NCBI GenBank assembly: GCA_049724395.1
Contig: JAUGWO010000107.1
Coordinates: 310,001-374,000, forward strand
From: Spongospora subterranea f. sp. subterranea
Lineage: Eukaryota; Endomyxa: Phytomyxea; Phytomyxea; Plasmodiophorida
Direction: 5' to 3'
Length of the DNA stretch: 64,000 bases
Shown in pieces: positions 32,201 to 43,224 of this stretch. The position numbers and the translations under genes were made by a program. Positions within the stretch are counted from its first letter, which is position 1, and each line of letters opens with the position of its first letter. The notes beneath the pieces are model-generated. The model searched no databases, had not been told where the DNA came from, and saw only the letters and a list, made by a program, of their open reading frames with translations.

Positions 32201-33440
32201 ATGGGATTGGCCCCTCTATCCAACAAATCCTTGACTAAAACCTCCCTAAATTACCAGTTTTCTTGTGGCGCTGATCTGTGTCGAGGAACAAAATTACGAC
32301 CAACCGTTCACATTTTATAGCAGTGTGGAGGAGTGTTTCCCCATTGTTGTTCCGGTGGTTGACATTCATATGTTATATGCATGAGAGAATGATTTCGTCT
32401 GTCCTGTGAGCACATCAGATACTGAAACTTTTGATGATTGGAGAGATTTGGCGCATTTACAGTGCAGATGGATAATTGATATGAAATGGGGTGTTCCCAT
32501 TATTGTCCGTTATAGATGGATCGGCCCCTCTGTCCAACAGAATTCTGACGATATGAAACCTGGGGAGAAGGAAAGTCAAATTTGATGGGGCAAATAAGAG
32601 GTAAACAGTAGATCTTGACCAACCTATCTTTAATAACTGCCTGAAAGAGAGCAGTTCTCCCAAAATCGTTCCTGAGATTGATTATATCCGATGTCGCCCC
32701 ATGATGGGCACATGGACTCCTGTGAGATTAAATCAGCGACTTCAATTATTTCGACAGACCGGTTAACACTAAACAGATCATTATGAATTATTCTGCCACT
32801 TAAACCCACAGAGGGGTCCGTCATCCCATTCTGGTTCAGAATATCGACCGTTTTTCGCCTCGCCGCATCAATTATATCTAAAATAATCTCATCACACCTG
32901 TGAGATCTCAATCAGATGTGTTCGATATAAAAGTAAACAGATTAGAGCAGTTTACAGGTTATTCTCTACTGCAAGGTGCAATGGCGTATTCCCATTTCTG
33001 TCGGTAATCATGGGATCGGCCCCGTTGTCCAACAGACTCTTGACAATCAAGTTCCTATAAACCGGGTGAAATCATTGACAGGAAATCAAAATCAAACAGT
33101 ATATTCGACTAACTGATTATAACGAACTGCCATGTGGAGTGGGGTATCACCAACCGAGTTCTTGATATCAATAACTTGTGGTTTCAACATGTTGATTTTG
33201 TCCAAAATGTTAATGACGGCGATATTTCTATAGACGTTTGAGATAAGATGTAATACAGCGTGATGAGGAATATAATACAGGCCCCGAAAAGCGGCGATGT
33301 GCAATGGAGTATTCCCATATTGATCGGTTAACAATAGATTGGCCCCTCTGTCTATTATAATGATGGCGACATTTTCCCTATCGACGTTTAAAGACCCGGA
33401 AAACAGAGCCTTTGTCACCTTTAGTTTACCGCTTGTAATA
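29279..33440 (-). CDS. Multi-exon ankyrin-repeat protein built from tandem gene-internal duplications
   Basis: Ankyrin repeats mediate protein binding. Exons of one repeat each alternate with short introns over 4.1 kb. Readable repeats include DRGANLLLTDQYGNTPLHIA and NSVGDTPLHMAVRYN near the 5' end, YLLDKDANPTIADNSGNTAL, LLLQRGADPHLADNDGNTPL, TMDINHRNSYGTYLHLAI, and a C-terminal ASFTIKANGETALELAIEKK ending in ELFKAKF and a stop at 29281-29279. The gene is made of about five units of roughly 770 bp, each carrying four ankyrin-type exons. There is no other domain, signal peptide or kinase visible. The start codon is not resolved; an ATG near 33450 (MALYYK) is one candidate. Some exons may be dead, because copies 1 and 2 carry small differences that I did not resolve. 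Confidence 0.75.
29700..33060. repeat. About five tandem 770-800-bp units inside the ankyrin gene
   Basis: A marker block (agattatcggccgctttggg and its variants) occurs at about 29706, 30477, 31243, 32034 and 32838, giving spacings of 771, 766, 791 and 804 bp. The two central units (30.4 and 31.2 kb) are almost identical over long stretches, including introns, while the outer units have diverged more. This indicates successive unequal crossing-over, most recently in the centre. Confidence 0.85.
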
Positions 33441-34045
33441 AAGTGCCATATTAATAGTTGTGGTGCGAAGTTTCAATGACCTATTCTGTGATGTTTTCGA
33501 TTAGTGTAATATTGTATCAGTTCCCCTATAATGTTCAAACCATTCCGTTCCAATGTCCCCGCACATCGTCGCTGAGTGGAATTGTATAGGGGCGATTAAT
33601 GAACTTATTCTCAATCTCGTGAGCCAATTTATCAGCAATTTCATTTCTAGATAATCCGATTAGTCATTTGAAGCATAACCCAACATAATTCCTCGATATG
33701 GACCCGTTTTTTAATGCAGTATGTAGGACATCTTGTGATGTTTGGAAAGTCATTGAGACCCCCGACCTCAAGATCATCATCATCATCAGAATCTCTGCAA
33801 TACCTGTTCCTGTCATGATGATATCACAATAATGACCAATTACTTAATGACCGGTATTTAAAACTTTCTGCTGTAGGTACCGCAAACTGCCGCCGACTGC
33901 CGCCGGCATATTCTTTCAGGTTCGCGCACTTGAAGTTCGCCACCTGATCACAGTCTTTGTAACTAGGGTTTGTTTGAAACACAGTCCTCAAGAGACGTGT
34001 GTGTATACAGTAATATAATTAGTCGAGGTGTTATCCATTCATTTG
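33441..34045. other. Intergenic region upstream of the ankyrin gene
   Basis: No gene is seen. It should contain the ankyrin gene promoter and first exon(s), and it ends where the second gypsy copy begins. Confidence 0.4.
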
Positions 34046-35168
34046 TGGCTTGCGCCATCAACTTTAAGAAGGAGACTGGCTCGCTGCCATACAGAAAGGT
34101 CTACAAACTCGGCCAGACCAAACAAAAAGTTTTGCGTCAGTACATCGAAGACAACCTTAAGAAAGGATTCATTCGCCACTCCAAATCACCGTTAAGATCA
34201 CCAATACTCTTTGTAAAGAACAAGGACAACAGCCTCCGGCTGTGCGTCGATATCAACAATATAACCAAGAAGGAGCCTTACCCGATTCCTGCTATCCAAA
34301 ATATTTTGGCCCAACTGTCTTCTGCCAAAATCTTCACGAAGATCGATCTACGAGGCGCTCACAATCTCCTCCGAATCAAGGACGGCGACGAGTGAAAGAC
34401 CCCATGGTGTTGCAAATATGGAAATTTCGAGTATACGGTAATGCCGTTTGGTCTAATGAACGCCCCCGATTATTTTCAGAGGTTTATGAACGACTCCTCA
34501 GTGAATACCTCGACAAATTTGTGGTTGTTTACCTCGACGACATTTTGATCTACTCGGAGAGCGCGCTGCAGCACGACGTTATCAACGGTCAAGGACGTCC
34601 AAAGTTTCCTAGGCTTTGCTAACTTCTACAGGGAGTTCATCGTAGACTTCGCCAAAATATCTTCACCTCTGACGTCGCTGACGAAACAAGATCAACCATT
34701 TAATTGGTCTGCCGCGGCCGAGTCCGCGTTCGTGACCCTGAAACGAGCGTTCACCACGGCGCCTGTTATGAAACATTTTGACCCTATCATTATTGAGACC
34801 GATGCGTCAGACTACGCCCTCGGCACCGTGATTTCGCAACCGCAAATGGACGGTCAATTGCATCCTATCGCGTTCTATCCAAGAAAATTAACAGTTTCGG
34901 AATTGAACTACGATTTTCATGACAAAGAATTACTCGCGATCGCGGTAGCGTTTCAAGAGTGGAGACATATTTTAGAGGGAACGCAGCACAAAATCATCGT
35001 ATACAGCGACCACAAGAATTTGGTCTATTTTACCTCGTCCAAGATTCTCAGTCGCCGACAAGTTCGTTGGTCATTAATGCTCGCTGAATATCTGTTCGTC
35101 ATCGTGCACCGACCTGGTAGTCTATCAGGAAAACCAGATGCGTTGTCGCGGCGTCCCGAATACGAAAT
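34046..35168 (+). mobile_element. Ty3/gypsy fossil, reverse transcriptase and RNase H part (copy 2)
   Basis: A second copy of the 24.9-26.2 kb piece, nearly identical (for example [45 protein letters not shown]), shorter by an internal loss. It is broken, with a few breaks. High similarity between copies suggests a fairly recent duplication or transposition. Confidence 0.9.
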
Positions 35169-35560
35169 TCAACCAAACGACCTGAAAGCATCCAGTTTGA
35201 ACCAGAACTTTGATCCAGCCAGATGTTTGACTATTGCTTCCATGAACGGCATAGGCCAGACAGTACTTTCGCAGAGTGCATTTACTCCACGAAGATCTAC
35301 TGTCATTCTCCTGCCTCCATCCTTCTTCTTCACCACCAATACTGGTGATGCCCATTCACATTTGTAATTCTCTTCACTTAGACCATACTTCATTAGCTCA
35401 TCAACGAACTTCTTCAAGAATTCGCTATCTTATGTGCTGTATCTTCTAGCCTTGCATTTAAACGGAAATGCATTTGACTGATACCTGAGAGAATGTTGGT
35501 TTGGCTGCATGATATTCTGGGGCATGCTCCTAATCCTCATGACCTTCTCAAGTTGCTTCG
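35169..35560 (-). mobile_element. Ty3/gypsy fossil of the second family, antisense piece (copy 2)
   Basis: The same antisense reverse transcriptase piece as at 26.2-26.6 kb (VKKKDGGRRMTVDLRGVNA), joined to the first family at the same place. Fossil fragment. Confidence 0.85.
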
Positions 35561-36194
35561 TTTGGCTTTTGTTCAATGCCGTCGGAAGCACTAAATGTCG
35601 TTTTTACCTCACGGAAGCACTTTGATGCGGAAAATATACTCAGCTCGGGGAATTACTGTAGTCAGGATCCTAATAAACTTAAGGCTTTTACGAAGTTCCA
35701 ACATCCCGTCAATGCGACTCAATTAATGCAATTTCTTTGTGCGGCAACATGGCTCTCTTCTAGTATCCCCAATTTTGTGGAATCATTTGGCTCCTTTACG
35801 TCTGTTTTTGGAACATATTCTTGAAAATGCTCCTGTCCGCACCAAAAAGTTTGCTGCGCGTATTAGTCTGAAAGAAGCTGGGTGGAATGAGGAGCATCGA
35901 AAGCTGTTTGATACGGTATTGGATAAAATTCGTCAAGCAATCACATTAGCTTACCCGGATATCGATCAAGTTCCATGCATGTTTACGGATGCAAGCCAAG
36001 CTTACTGGATGATTGCCATTACTCAAGTTCCTCCTGACGACCTAAACCTTCCTGTGGCCAGGCCATGAGCCTCTAGCGTTTTGTAGTGGGTTCTTCGAGG
36101 GCTTGTCAAAAGGAAGCCTATCCAATTCAGCATGGTGTTGAAGTTTTTGATTATATTTATGCCCGGGCGTTCATCCGTTTCGTATTTTTACGGA
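35561..36194 (+). mobile_element. Ty3/gypsy fossil of the second family, RNase H part (copy 2)
   Basis: Matches 26.6-27.2 kb (RISLKEAGWNEEHRKLF; VPCMFTDASQAYWMIAITQV) and ends near 36194, where similarity with copy 1 stops abruptly. Broken fragment. Confidence 0.85.
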
Positions 36195-36601
36195 CCAAAC
36201 CGAACTAAACTACCGACAAAAGTTTGCTCTCCGCAACGATCGTGTAAAGCACACGGCCATTACCGCTTTCGCGAAGACCAACGATCTCCACACGACTATG
36301 CATTGTGTGGACCAGTGATTTAGCAATGTGACGGAAATGTCACGGGGGAGACTATTTAGCTGAAGAGGCTATTTCGGTGTAAACTACGGTACTGTTACAC
36401 GCACTCAAACACAGAAATCCATCTCTGAAACTGTTCGGCAAAATGTCTCCCACAGACAATCCGGTTCGTTGCTCAAACACTTGGGTGGCGATAATGACAA
36501 TATTTTGGTAAATGGGGTTTATCACTTCAGACGTTATCATTCCCTCTCCAGTGTGGTTCAGCATATTGTGTAGGGCATAGCGCTGCCATATCCATCAACA
36601 A
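36195..36601. other. Unassigned sequence next to gypsy pieces
   Basis: No domain is visible. By position it may be the terminal repeat or untranslated end of the antisense chromovirus-like element that follows, but I could not pair it with a second copy. Confidence 0.3.
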
Positions 36602-38514
36602 CTAATCCACAACAGCGGCATATATAAAGGAAGTAAAACTTTGCCTACCATTGCGGTGTTGGCGACTAAAACTTTCAGGTTCACGTGGACAGACCTCACG
36701 ATTCAATTTTACGATCGCCCTTAAAATCGAGGTACAAACGAATCTGTAGCTGGTACGTCTTCCAACATGTTTTTTATAGGTTCCCAAGTCTCGTCGCCGT
36801 CCGCCCAACCACGCCATCGCACCTTGATCTCCCAGACGTCGGCATGTTTCCGTAAGCCCAAGAACTCGGCGACCTCATACCCAGCAGAATCATGAGCGCA
36901 CTGATCATATAATTATTCATCAACATCCAGGCTTGCGTCCGAATAAAATTTCATTCGACTGGCATGCACTTCACGTCTATCAGCGTCACCAGATCCTCGA
37001 CCTCGTAAATCCAATCACTCAGGATGTTCACGAATTCTTGCAGGTCCTCGCCACTTCGTCTGTAACTTCCCTAGACGTCTCTCAATCTCTCTTGAGATCA
37101 GGACATAATCGCCTTTGTCAAAGTTGATCTACAAAATATTTCCTTCCTCAATCTCCGATCCCTTTCAAGTTTCCGTTTCTTATCTGTCGACTTTTTTACG
37201 GCTTTGTGAATCTCGTCCAATGACCTTCGTAATTCATCGGTCATAGATTCGATTTTGTCAGCATCTAGTCGATTCTCCACGACCGTCTGACTTTGATTCG
37301 AATATATAGCATCTAAAGGACTGCTGGCAGGCAATCCTGTAAAAACCGTGATCGGCGCAAACCCTCCAAATCTCTGGTTCGCAGTATGGGCAACAGGTCA
37401 GGCCAGTCTCCAAATTGTAGTCGCAACTCAGATAACAACGCTCGCACCACAAACAGTAAATCTCGGTTGAATTGTTCTACTGTCCCATTCGCCCATGGAA
37501 CGTACGCCGTAGTGAAGTGATGCTTCGTGTTCAGTCTTGTATTCAACTCCTTCATGATCTCGTTTTTGAAATGTACTCCCTGGTCACTGACAGTCTGATG
37601 TACGACCCCGAATCTGCTAAACCAGGATAACAACGCGTTCACCACAACACGATGATCTGCATTCTTTGCTGGAAATAATTCCTGATAGGACGAAAAATCA
37701 TTTTGAACAACTAGAATATAGATATACGGATTCTCGCCCTTCGCCTTCATGTTGTCCATGAAAAGAAAATCGTAATGTAACAGCTTATTAGGTCGGTCTG
37801 CATGTAGTGCTTCCCCAAATGGCCTTGGTATTACAGTTCCTTTGTTCGCTTCACAATGTAAGCACTCCCGTACAAATTTCAGGATATCGTTTCTCATGTT
37901 TTTCCACCAGAACCTTGCTTTCACGGCTTCTAATGTCGCCTCGACTCCTCGATGTCCTGCGCTGCTGCTGTGGGCAATGATCACAATCCTCACTGCCAAC
38001 TCTTCTGATGGAATTCAAATCTTCCCTTCAGCGGTCTTGAAGACATCATCATTACACCGTCTTTCATGGTATCGCTGAAAATATGCTCCTTGTACGCGTT
38101 CTGAATCGCCGTAATTTCGCCCAGATCGGGCCAGACAAACGTAGTCGCATGCAAAGGTCGAACCCTTTGATTGATTGAAACATCTCCAATAGCAGCGGCT
38201 CGGCCTTCCGTCCGCATGTTGTGCCCATCGCGTTAGTAGATCAGCCCATACGTTGTCAGATCCTGAAATATGACGAATGCTATACTTGTAAGCTAAAAGT
38301 TTGGTGCCGCTCGAGCCTGTCGCAAACGTGCCTTCGCCTCTCGCTTGCCCTTTCCGACGGGTCCAAGATATACACTAGGTTTCGATGATCCTGAATATCA
38401 CGAATCCTTTCTCTTTTAACAGAAAATGTCTCAAACGCCCAACCGCCTCGATAATTGGAAATGCCACTTTCTCAATCGTCGACCATTGGAGGGACGCCCC
38501 TTTAAGGAAATCTT
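36602..38514 (-). mobile_element. Ty3/gypsy chromovirus fossil: RNase H, integrase, chromodomain
   Basis: On the minus strand, from high to low coordinate: an RNase H tail, a zinc-binding and core integrase (HSSSAGHRGVEATLEAVKAR, CLHCEANKGTVIPRPFG, WFSRFGVVHQTVSDQGVHF, PWANGTVEQFNRDL) and a chromodomain-like end (VRWRGWADGDETWEPI is its sense-strand sister at 38.8 kb). Broken, with a small number of breaks. The reverse transcriptase is missing here. Confidence 0.85.
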
Positions 38515-38900
38515 TTAAAGATCAACTTTGACAAAGGCGATTATGTCCTGATCTCAAGAAAGATTGAGAGACGTCTAGGGAAGTTACAGACGAAGTGGCG
38601 AGGACCTGCAAGAATCGTGAACATCCTGAGTGATTGGATTTACGAGGTCGAGGATCTGGTGACGCATGATAGACGTGAAGAGCATGCCAGTCGAATGAAT
38701 GAAGAATTATATGATCAGTGCGCTCATGATTCTGCTGGGTATGTCGCCGAGTTCTTGGGCTTACGGAAACATGCCGACGTCTGGGAGATCAAGGTGCGAT
38801 GGCGTGGTTGGGCGGACGGCGACGAGACTTGGGAACCTATAAAAAACATGTTGGAAGACGTACCAGCTACAGATTCGTTTGTACCTCGATTTTGAGGGCG
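38515..38900 (+). mobile_element. Inverted copy of the chromovirus C-terminal tail and chromodomain
   Basis: Plus-strand integrase tail (LQTKWRGPARIVNILSDWIY) and chromodomain (EIKVRWRGWADGDETWEPI). It is an inverted repeat of 36.72-37.13 kb, so the two chromodomain ends face each other around the integrase. Fossil fragment. Confidence 0.85.
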
Positions 38901-39754
38901 ATCGTAGAATTGATTAAAGGGACTTTGCATTTGAGCTGCTACCGGAAGGTTAACTCGAGTGTAGTTGTCGAGCGATTGAGCCGAAGTCGCTACAGAACGT
39001 TCTACGATCGCCCTTAAGATCGAGGTACAAACGAGTCCACAAAATCCTCTAACACACGAAATGTCGTTGTGTTCAACTAGCTTGTATACCTATACACACA
39101 ATATCGGGAAATTATATTGCAAAAGCCTACAGAAATTTAAACAGGCTCACGACAATCTTGGCCGTTGATGTTCTTCCGATTGCAAGCTTGTCGTGTCGGT
39201 AGATGTTAACGTTTTCCACTTTTAATACTTTAACCCGGGCCGAATTTCCAGGGCTATCCCGTTCCGTCCAATGTTTGCTGACGTAGGAACAGGCGCGAAC
39301 TCGGCCAAGAAAATATATGGCCAGGCACAGGCAATCCAGTGAATTTGGGGGAGGGTGGCGACACCGTTCCTGTCTGAGTTAGTGCTCATCCCGAGTTGAG
39401 ACAGTGGGTCCCGCCATGACTCTGGGGCTGTACAGTCACTGTCTACAGACGGCACTGTGATCAACGAGGGAACGACAGGGACTGGATTCGCATTATCTTT
39501 TACAGCACAGGTTCCCCCTGGTATTTCACAACGATCGTTCACACGATTTTATCATCGCAGTCGTGCGCCGGGATACTGATCACCATGGGCCGGGCGCCGT
39601 TACCGGCGTCAATGACGCAAACCCAACGGATGGCGGCTGGGCGGATGATTGCGGTGCGTCCAGTATCGGATCCAATAGCGATGGTTGGGGTAAAGCAGTT
39701 AGCACGAATCCCTTACACCCGCATTGCGTCTTAATGGGTGCGATATGATCGTTT
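38901..39754. other. Flank of the gypsy cluster and 5' region of the Chk2 gene
   Basis: A short block (acgatcgcccttaagatcga, about 39003) recurs from 36.71 kb and, inverted, near 38.88 kb, so the first part belongs to the retroelement cluster. The rest shows open frames on both strands without domains. No gene is called. Confidence 0.4.
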
Positions 39755-41499
39755 ATGTCTGTGCTGTGCTACTGGAGGTTGATGGCCTGCGTTCCAGGTA
39801 ATCCGGTGACGTTTGGCCGGCATCAGCACTGCGATGTAGAAGTACAGAATCCTGCCGTGTCGTACGTGAATATGGGCCATTGTACTCAATGATGTTGACA
39901 TCAGTTGTAAGGGGGAGCCATTTCCGAATAGTTAGGGAAATCAATCCCAGCACACAATTATCACAAGTTTTCGTGGAAGATTTGAGGTGATATTAATAAG
40001 TACTCGCAACTCTTTCCATTGAGTGAATTCGATATCGAATAGCACCAACGGCACGTTTGTTGATGATGTTAAAGTCGGAAAAGGCAAGCGACTTCTCGTC
40101 AATCATGGATCTGAGATCACCTTAATTCCACCAAATAAAGGAGGTAGTCGCGTCCGCGTTTCATACCATGTCTATTTCCAAAGATGACGAGGAGCAAAGG
40201 CAGAGAAAGCTGCAAGTATGATGTCTCTTTTACATTCTTTTCCATGAATTATTCATGATGTTTCTAGGAAGTTGGGGGACCAGATGCTAAATATGAACAG
40301 CGGGAGCTACTTGGTCAAGGAGCATATGCTGTTGTTTACCGATGCATTCACCGATCATCAGGTTCGACCTTTGTTTCTGTCAGTTGTTCCTGGGTCAAAT
40401 TTTTACGCAGGCATCGATTATGCGCTGAAAATCATCGACAAGAAAAAGTTTAGCCTGACTGGATCAACCAGGGACAATGCTCTTTTGGCGGAGGTCAACA
40501 TTCTGTCGAGGCTCTCCCATCCCCACGTTATTAAACTCGTGGAAGCCTTTGAGACTGAACAGCACCTATACCTTGTTCTAGAGGTAAGATCAACGTGAAT
40601 ACCTGACGTGGCATTGATGGCAAAACCAATAGCTAGTTACGGGGGGTGAGCTCTTCGATGAGATTATAAAGATTGGTCGTTACTCTGAGGACGATGCCCG
40701 CGTTATTTTCTCCCAAATGGTGGTCGCCATATCATATTTACATGACCAGGGCGTTGTACATAGAGATTTGAAACCAGAAAACGTATTGTTGCGATCTCCA
40801 GGCGCTCTCAATATCAAAATTACCGATTTTGGTTTATCTCGGATTGTTGGTGAAGGTACTCTTGCGCAAACTTTATGGTTAGTCCAAAGCTCTATTCCGA
40901 AGTTTGTGCTCATTATCATTTTTTTATAGCGGTACAGCGAACTATCTCGCTCCGGTTGGAGTTCTGTGATCTTAAGTCGATACTATTTTCATTGATTTGG
41001 TATCTCCAGGAAATCTTGACGGCGCAACATCCTATGTCGAATATCCCAGGCCGCGATAGTATAGGCTACGGAAAGGCCGTTGTGAGTTGATTTGTTGTTT
41101 GTCATCATATTGATGGTCTAAACTGGGTCAGGATATGTGGAGTTTAGGCGTTATTCTTTACATAATTTTATCTGGTACCGCCCCGTTTTATGATGGTAGA
41201 GGAGTTCCGGTATTTGACCAAATCAAAGCTGGGGACTACGAATTTCCCAGGGATACTTGGGATAGTGTCTCGCCCCAAGGTTGAGTGATGAATACTTCAA
41301 CAAATCATTAACTAACAGTTTGCACAATTCTGCAGCGATAGACCTGATCAAATCGTTGCTTACTGTTGATTCGAGCAAAAGGTCCACGATTGATCAAGTC
41401 AAGAGACATCCTTGGATGACGGGGTCTATCAAATCTGCTCGACCACTGCTGTTACCCGATTCAATGCAAGAAAGGAAGCGTCAAAGACTCCAACAATGA
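39755..41499 (+). CDS. CHK2: Checkpoint kinase of the Chk2/Cds1/Rad53 type (FHA + kinase)
   Basis: Chk2 kinases are activated by ATM/ATR signalling and halt the cell cycle after DNA damage. An FHA domain comes first: NPVTFGRHQHCDVEV, then across a 45-nt-class intron GSHFRIVREINP, then across another (about 39989-40044) STNGTFVDDVKVGKGKRLL. The kinase follows: LLGQGAYAVVY (P-loop), YALKIIDKKKF, VHRDLKPENVLL, ITDFGLSRIVGEG, and CGTANYLAPEI assembled over two introns, then DMWSLGVILYIILSG. About eight short introns keep phase; the link between FHA and kinase (about 40140-40267) has two possible splice solutions. The ATG at 39755 puts the FHA domain almost at the N-terminus, so there is no N-terminal SQ/TQ cluster. 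The C-terminal tail is short and basic (ERKRQRLQQ). Confidence 0.92.
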
Positions 41500-41665
41500 G
41501 AGGCGTATCTGTATCTGCATTTGCTTTCCGTTCATCGATATGGACAACTCCTAACTCAACCTATGTATGGTCCCCATCAATTATCCGAACTGGGGGGCAG
41601 TACGATATTATTTGAGTTAATGACATCCCCATTTCATTTTCCAGTTAATAAATGATTACGACAAT

Positions 41666-42607
41666 TTATTTAACGAATATAGATTGAATATCATTCCGCC
41701 ATATTATCCCTACGATAATGATAGCGATGACCGCAACCAGAATGCTGAGAAAACAACATGAACTGCTGCGTTGTCGACCTGTTCGTTCTGCCGCCTTCTC
41801 GACTTCGACTACACCCTTCTTCACATTGGCCGCTGATTTCACCGCATTCATCTCGATCTCCTAAATTGGTAGTATCAGCACACGTCATCGTCACCGATGG
41901 ACAGTGACACGGTTGTACCTACATTGAGGATATCGCCCTGCCTTGTCGCCAGGTGGCGCAAATCCTGGTACATCTCGGCCAGGTCGCTGGCATCTTGATT
42001 GATCTTCACCATGGCGTTCCGGTCAGATTCGACGTCAACCACGACCGCATTGAGATCATCGATGGCATCCATTCTGGGTTTCACATCCATCTCAACATCG
42101 ACATTCAAAACCACAACCTGTTCTTGATAAGGACCACCATTGACGATCAGCGGTGTCGGCGATTCCAAAAATAATTTTCCAAGGCGACTCTCCATATCTC
42201 GGACCAATCGAACCTGAATTGAACTCAACAAAATACGAAAGAGGTTACAGTCGGATGGTGTTATAGGGCACCTGCGCTCTCCAAAGCTGAAGAACTTTCG
42301 TACGATCGGGACCATCGGGGCACGATTTCAGGGAATCGCCCACGACCTGACAAAGATCCGATAATCGCTGAGTATATCGCTGAACTGATTCCACTACGGC
42401 AGTCCCATGTCGAATATTGTCCAATAAGCCCTGTAGGCTGACAAGTAATTTATCGCCATCGTCGCGACCATGGCGCAACAGGCTATCGATCTGGTCCCGG
42501 ATCGGGGCGATGGCCAGGTCGGTACCCGTTGATAGACCCTCGATCATGGGGTGTACGATCGACACGATCAGGGCGACGGCCGTGATCCGATCGAGGGAGG
42601 AGTCCAT
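41666..42607 (-). CDS. Syntaxin-like Q-SNARE
   Basis: Q-SNAREs drive membrane fusion. Three exons: the N-terminal three-helix region (ATG at 42607, MDSSLDRITAVALIVS), an intron that joins LQLWRAQ to VRLVRDMESRLGKL, then the SNARE helix (MVKINQDASDLAEMYQDLRH, ATRQGDILN with the zero-layer Gln), an intron, and EIEMNAVKSAANVKKGV, ending in a C-terminal membrane anchor (FLSILVAVIAIIIVGIIW). The sequence order fits a Qa (syntaxin) SNARE, but the compartment cannot be told. The gene is convergent with the Chk2 gene (167 bp between stops) and divergent from a small gene upstream. Confidence 0.88.
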
Positions 42608-42709
42608 TGGGTCGGAGGAGGAGAAGGGTGTTTTAGGGTCCGCTGATCCGCTTTGATATAATCGATTGATGACGAGGACGGGGCGGGTTCACTCGTAACC
42701 ACCACAATT

Positions 42710-42973
42710 ATGGGGGTAGCACGGATACTGCTCGACAAACTATCGAATCATCAACACATGATCTATCCGAAATGGGCCAGTATGTCATTAAGTGGAGATC
42801 ATTTCCCATTTCCAGTACAGTACGTGAATTGGTCAGTTTTCGGAATAGTTAATGGGGAATAATGGTTTGATTTACAGATTGAACGTATCTGGTTGAAGAA
42901 TATACCATATCAGGGATGGACCGTAATCAATATACAGCGGCCAAGGAAATCAGATCATCGGTATATCACCTAG
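42710..42973 (+). CDS. Hypothetical small two-exon protein (about 87 codons incl. stop after splicing: 69 aa)
   Basis: I do not recognise it. An ATG frame of exactly 38 codons (MGVARILLDKLSNHQHMIYP) ends at a GT, and after a 54-nt intron (42824-42877, ending tttacag) a second exon of 31 codons continues in phase (IERIWLKNIPYQGWTVINIQ) to a TAG. Intron size and phase match those of real genes here, and the start faces away from the syntaxin start 100 bp upstream. The stop could also be read through by another intron. Evidence is weak. Confidence 0.38.
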
Positions 42974-43224
42974 TCCAATGGAAGTCCGTCATGGCGCAAT
43001 ATATACCGTGGCCGATTACCTGTGTCCTGTACTGGTGTGCCTGATGGGCAGCGGCCATCTTTAGCAAGTCACCACGATCATCATCATCCTTTGCAGGGTG
43101 AACTCAACGGGGCGCGCCTCTCAGAACACTTAACGGTCCACAATGGGGAAGAAATCCAGGTTTGGACAATCGCATTGAATATGGCGCTATTCGTTAACGA
43201 TGATATCACAGGACCAAGGATCGA

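Noticed and set aside
40168-41499. A kinase without FHA domain starting at the ATG at 40168
   Set aside because: The upstream 400 bp encode a full FHA domain over three exons in compatible phase, so the gene starts further upstream.
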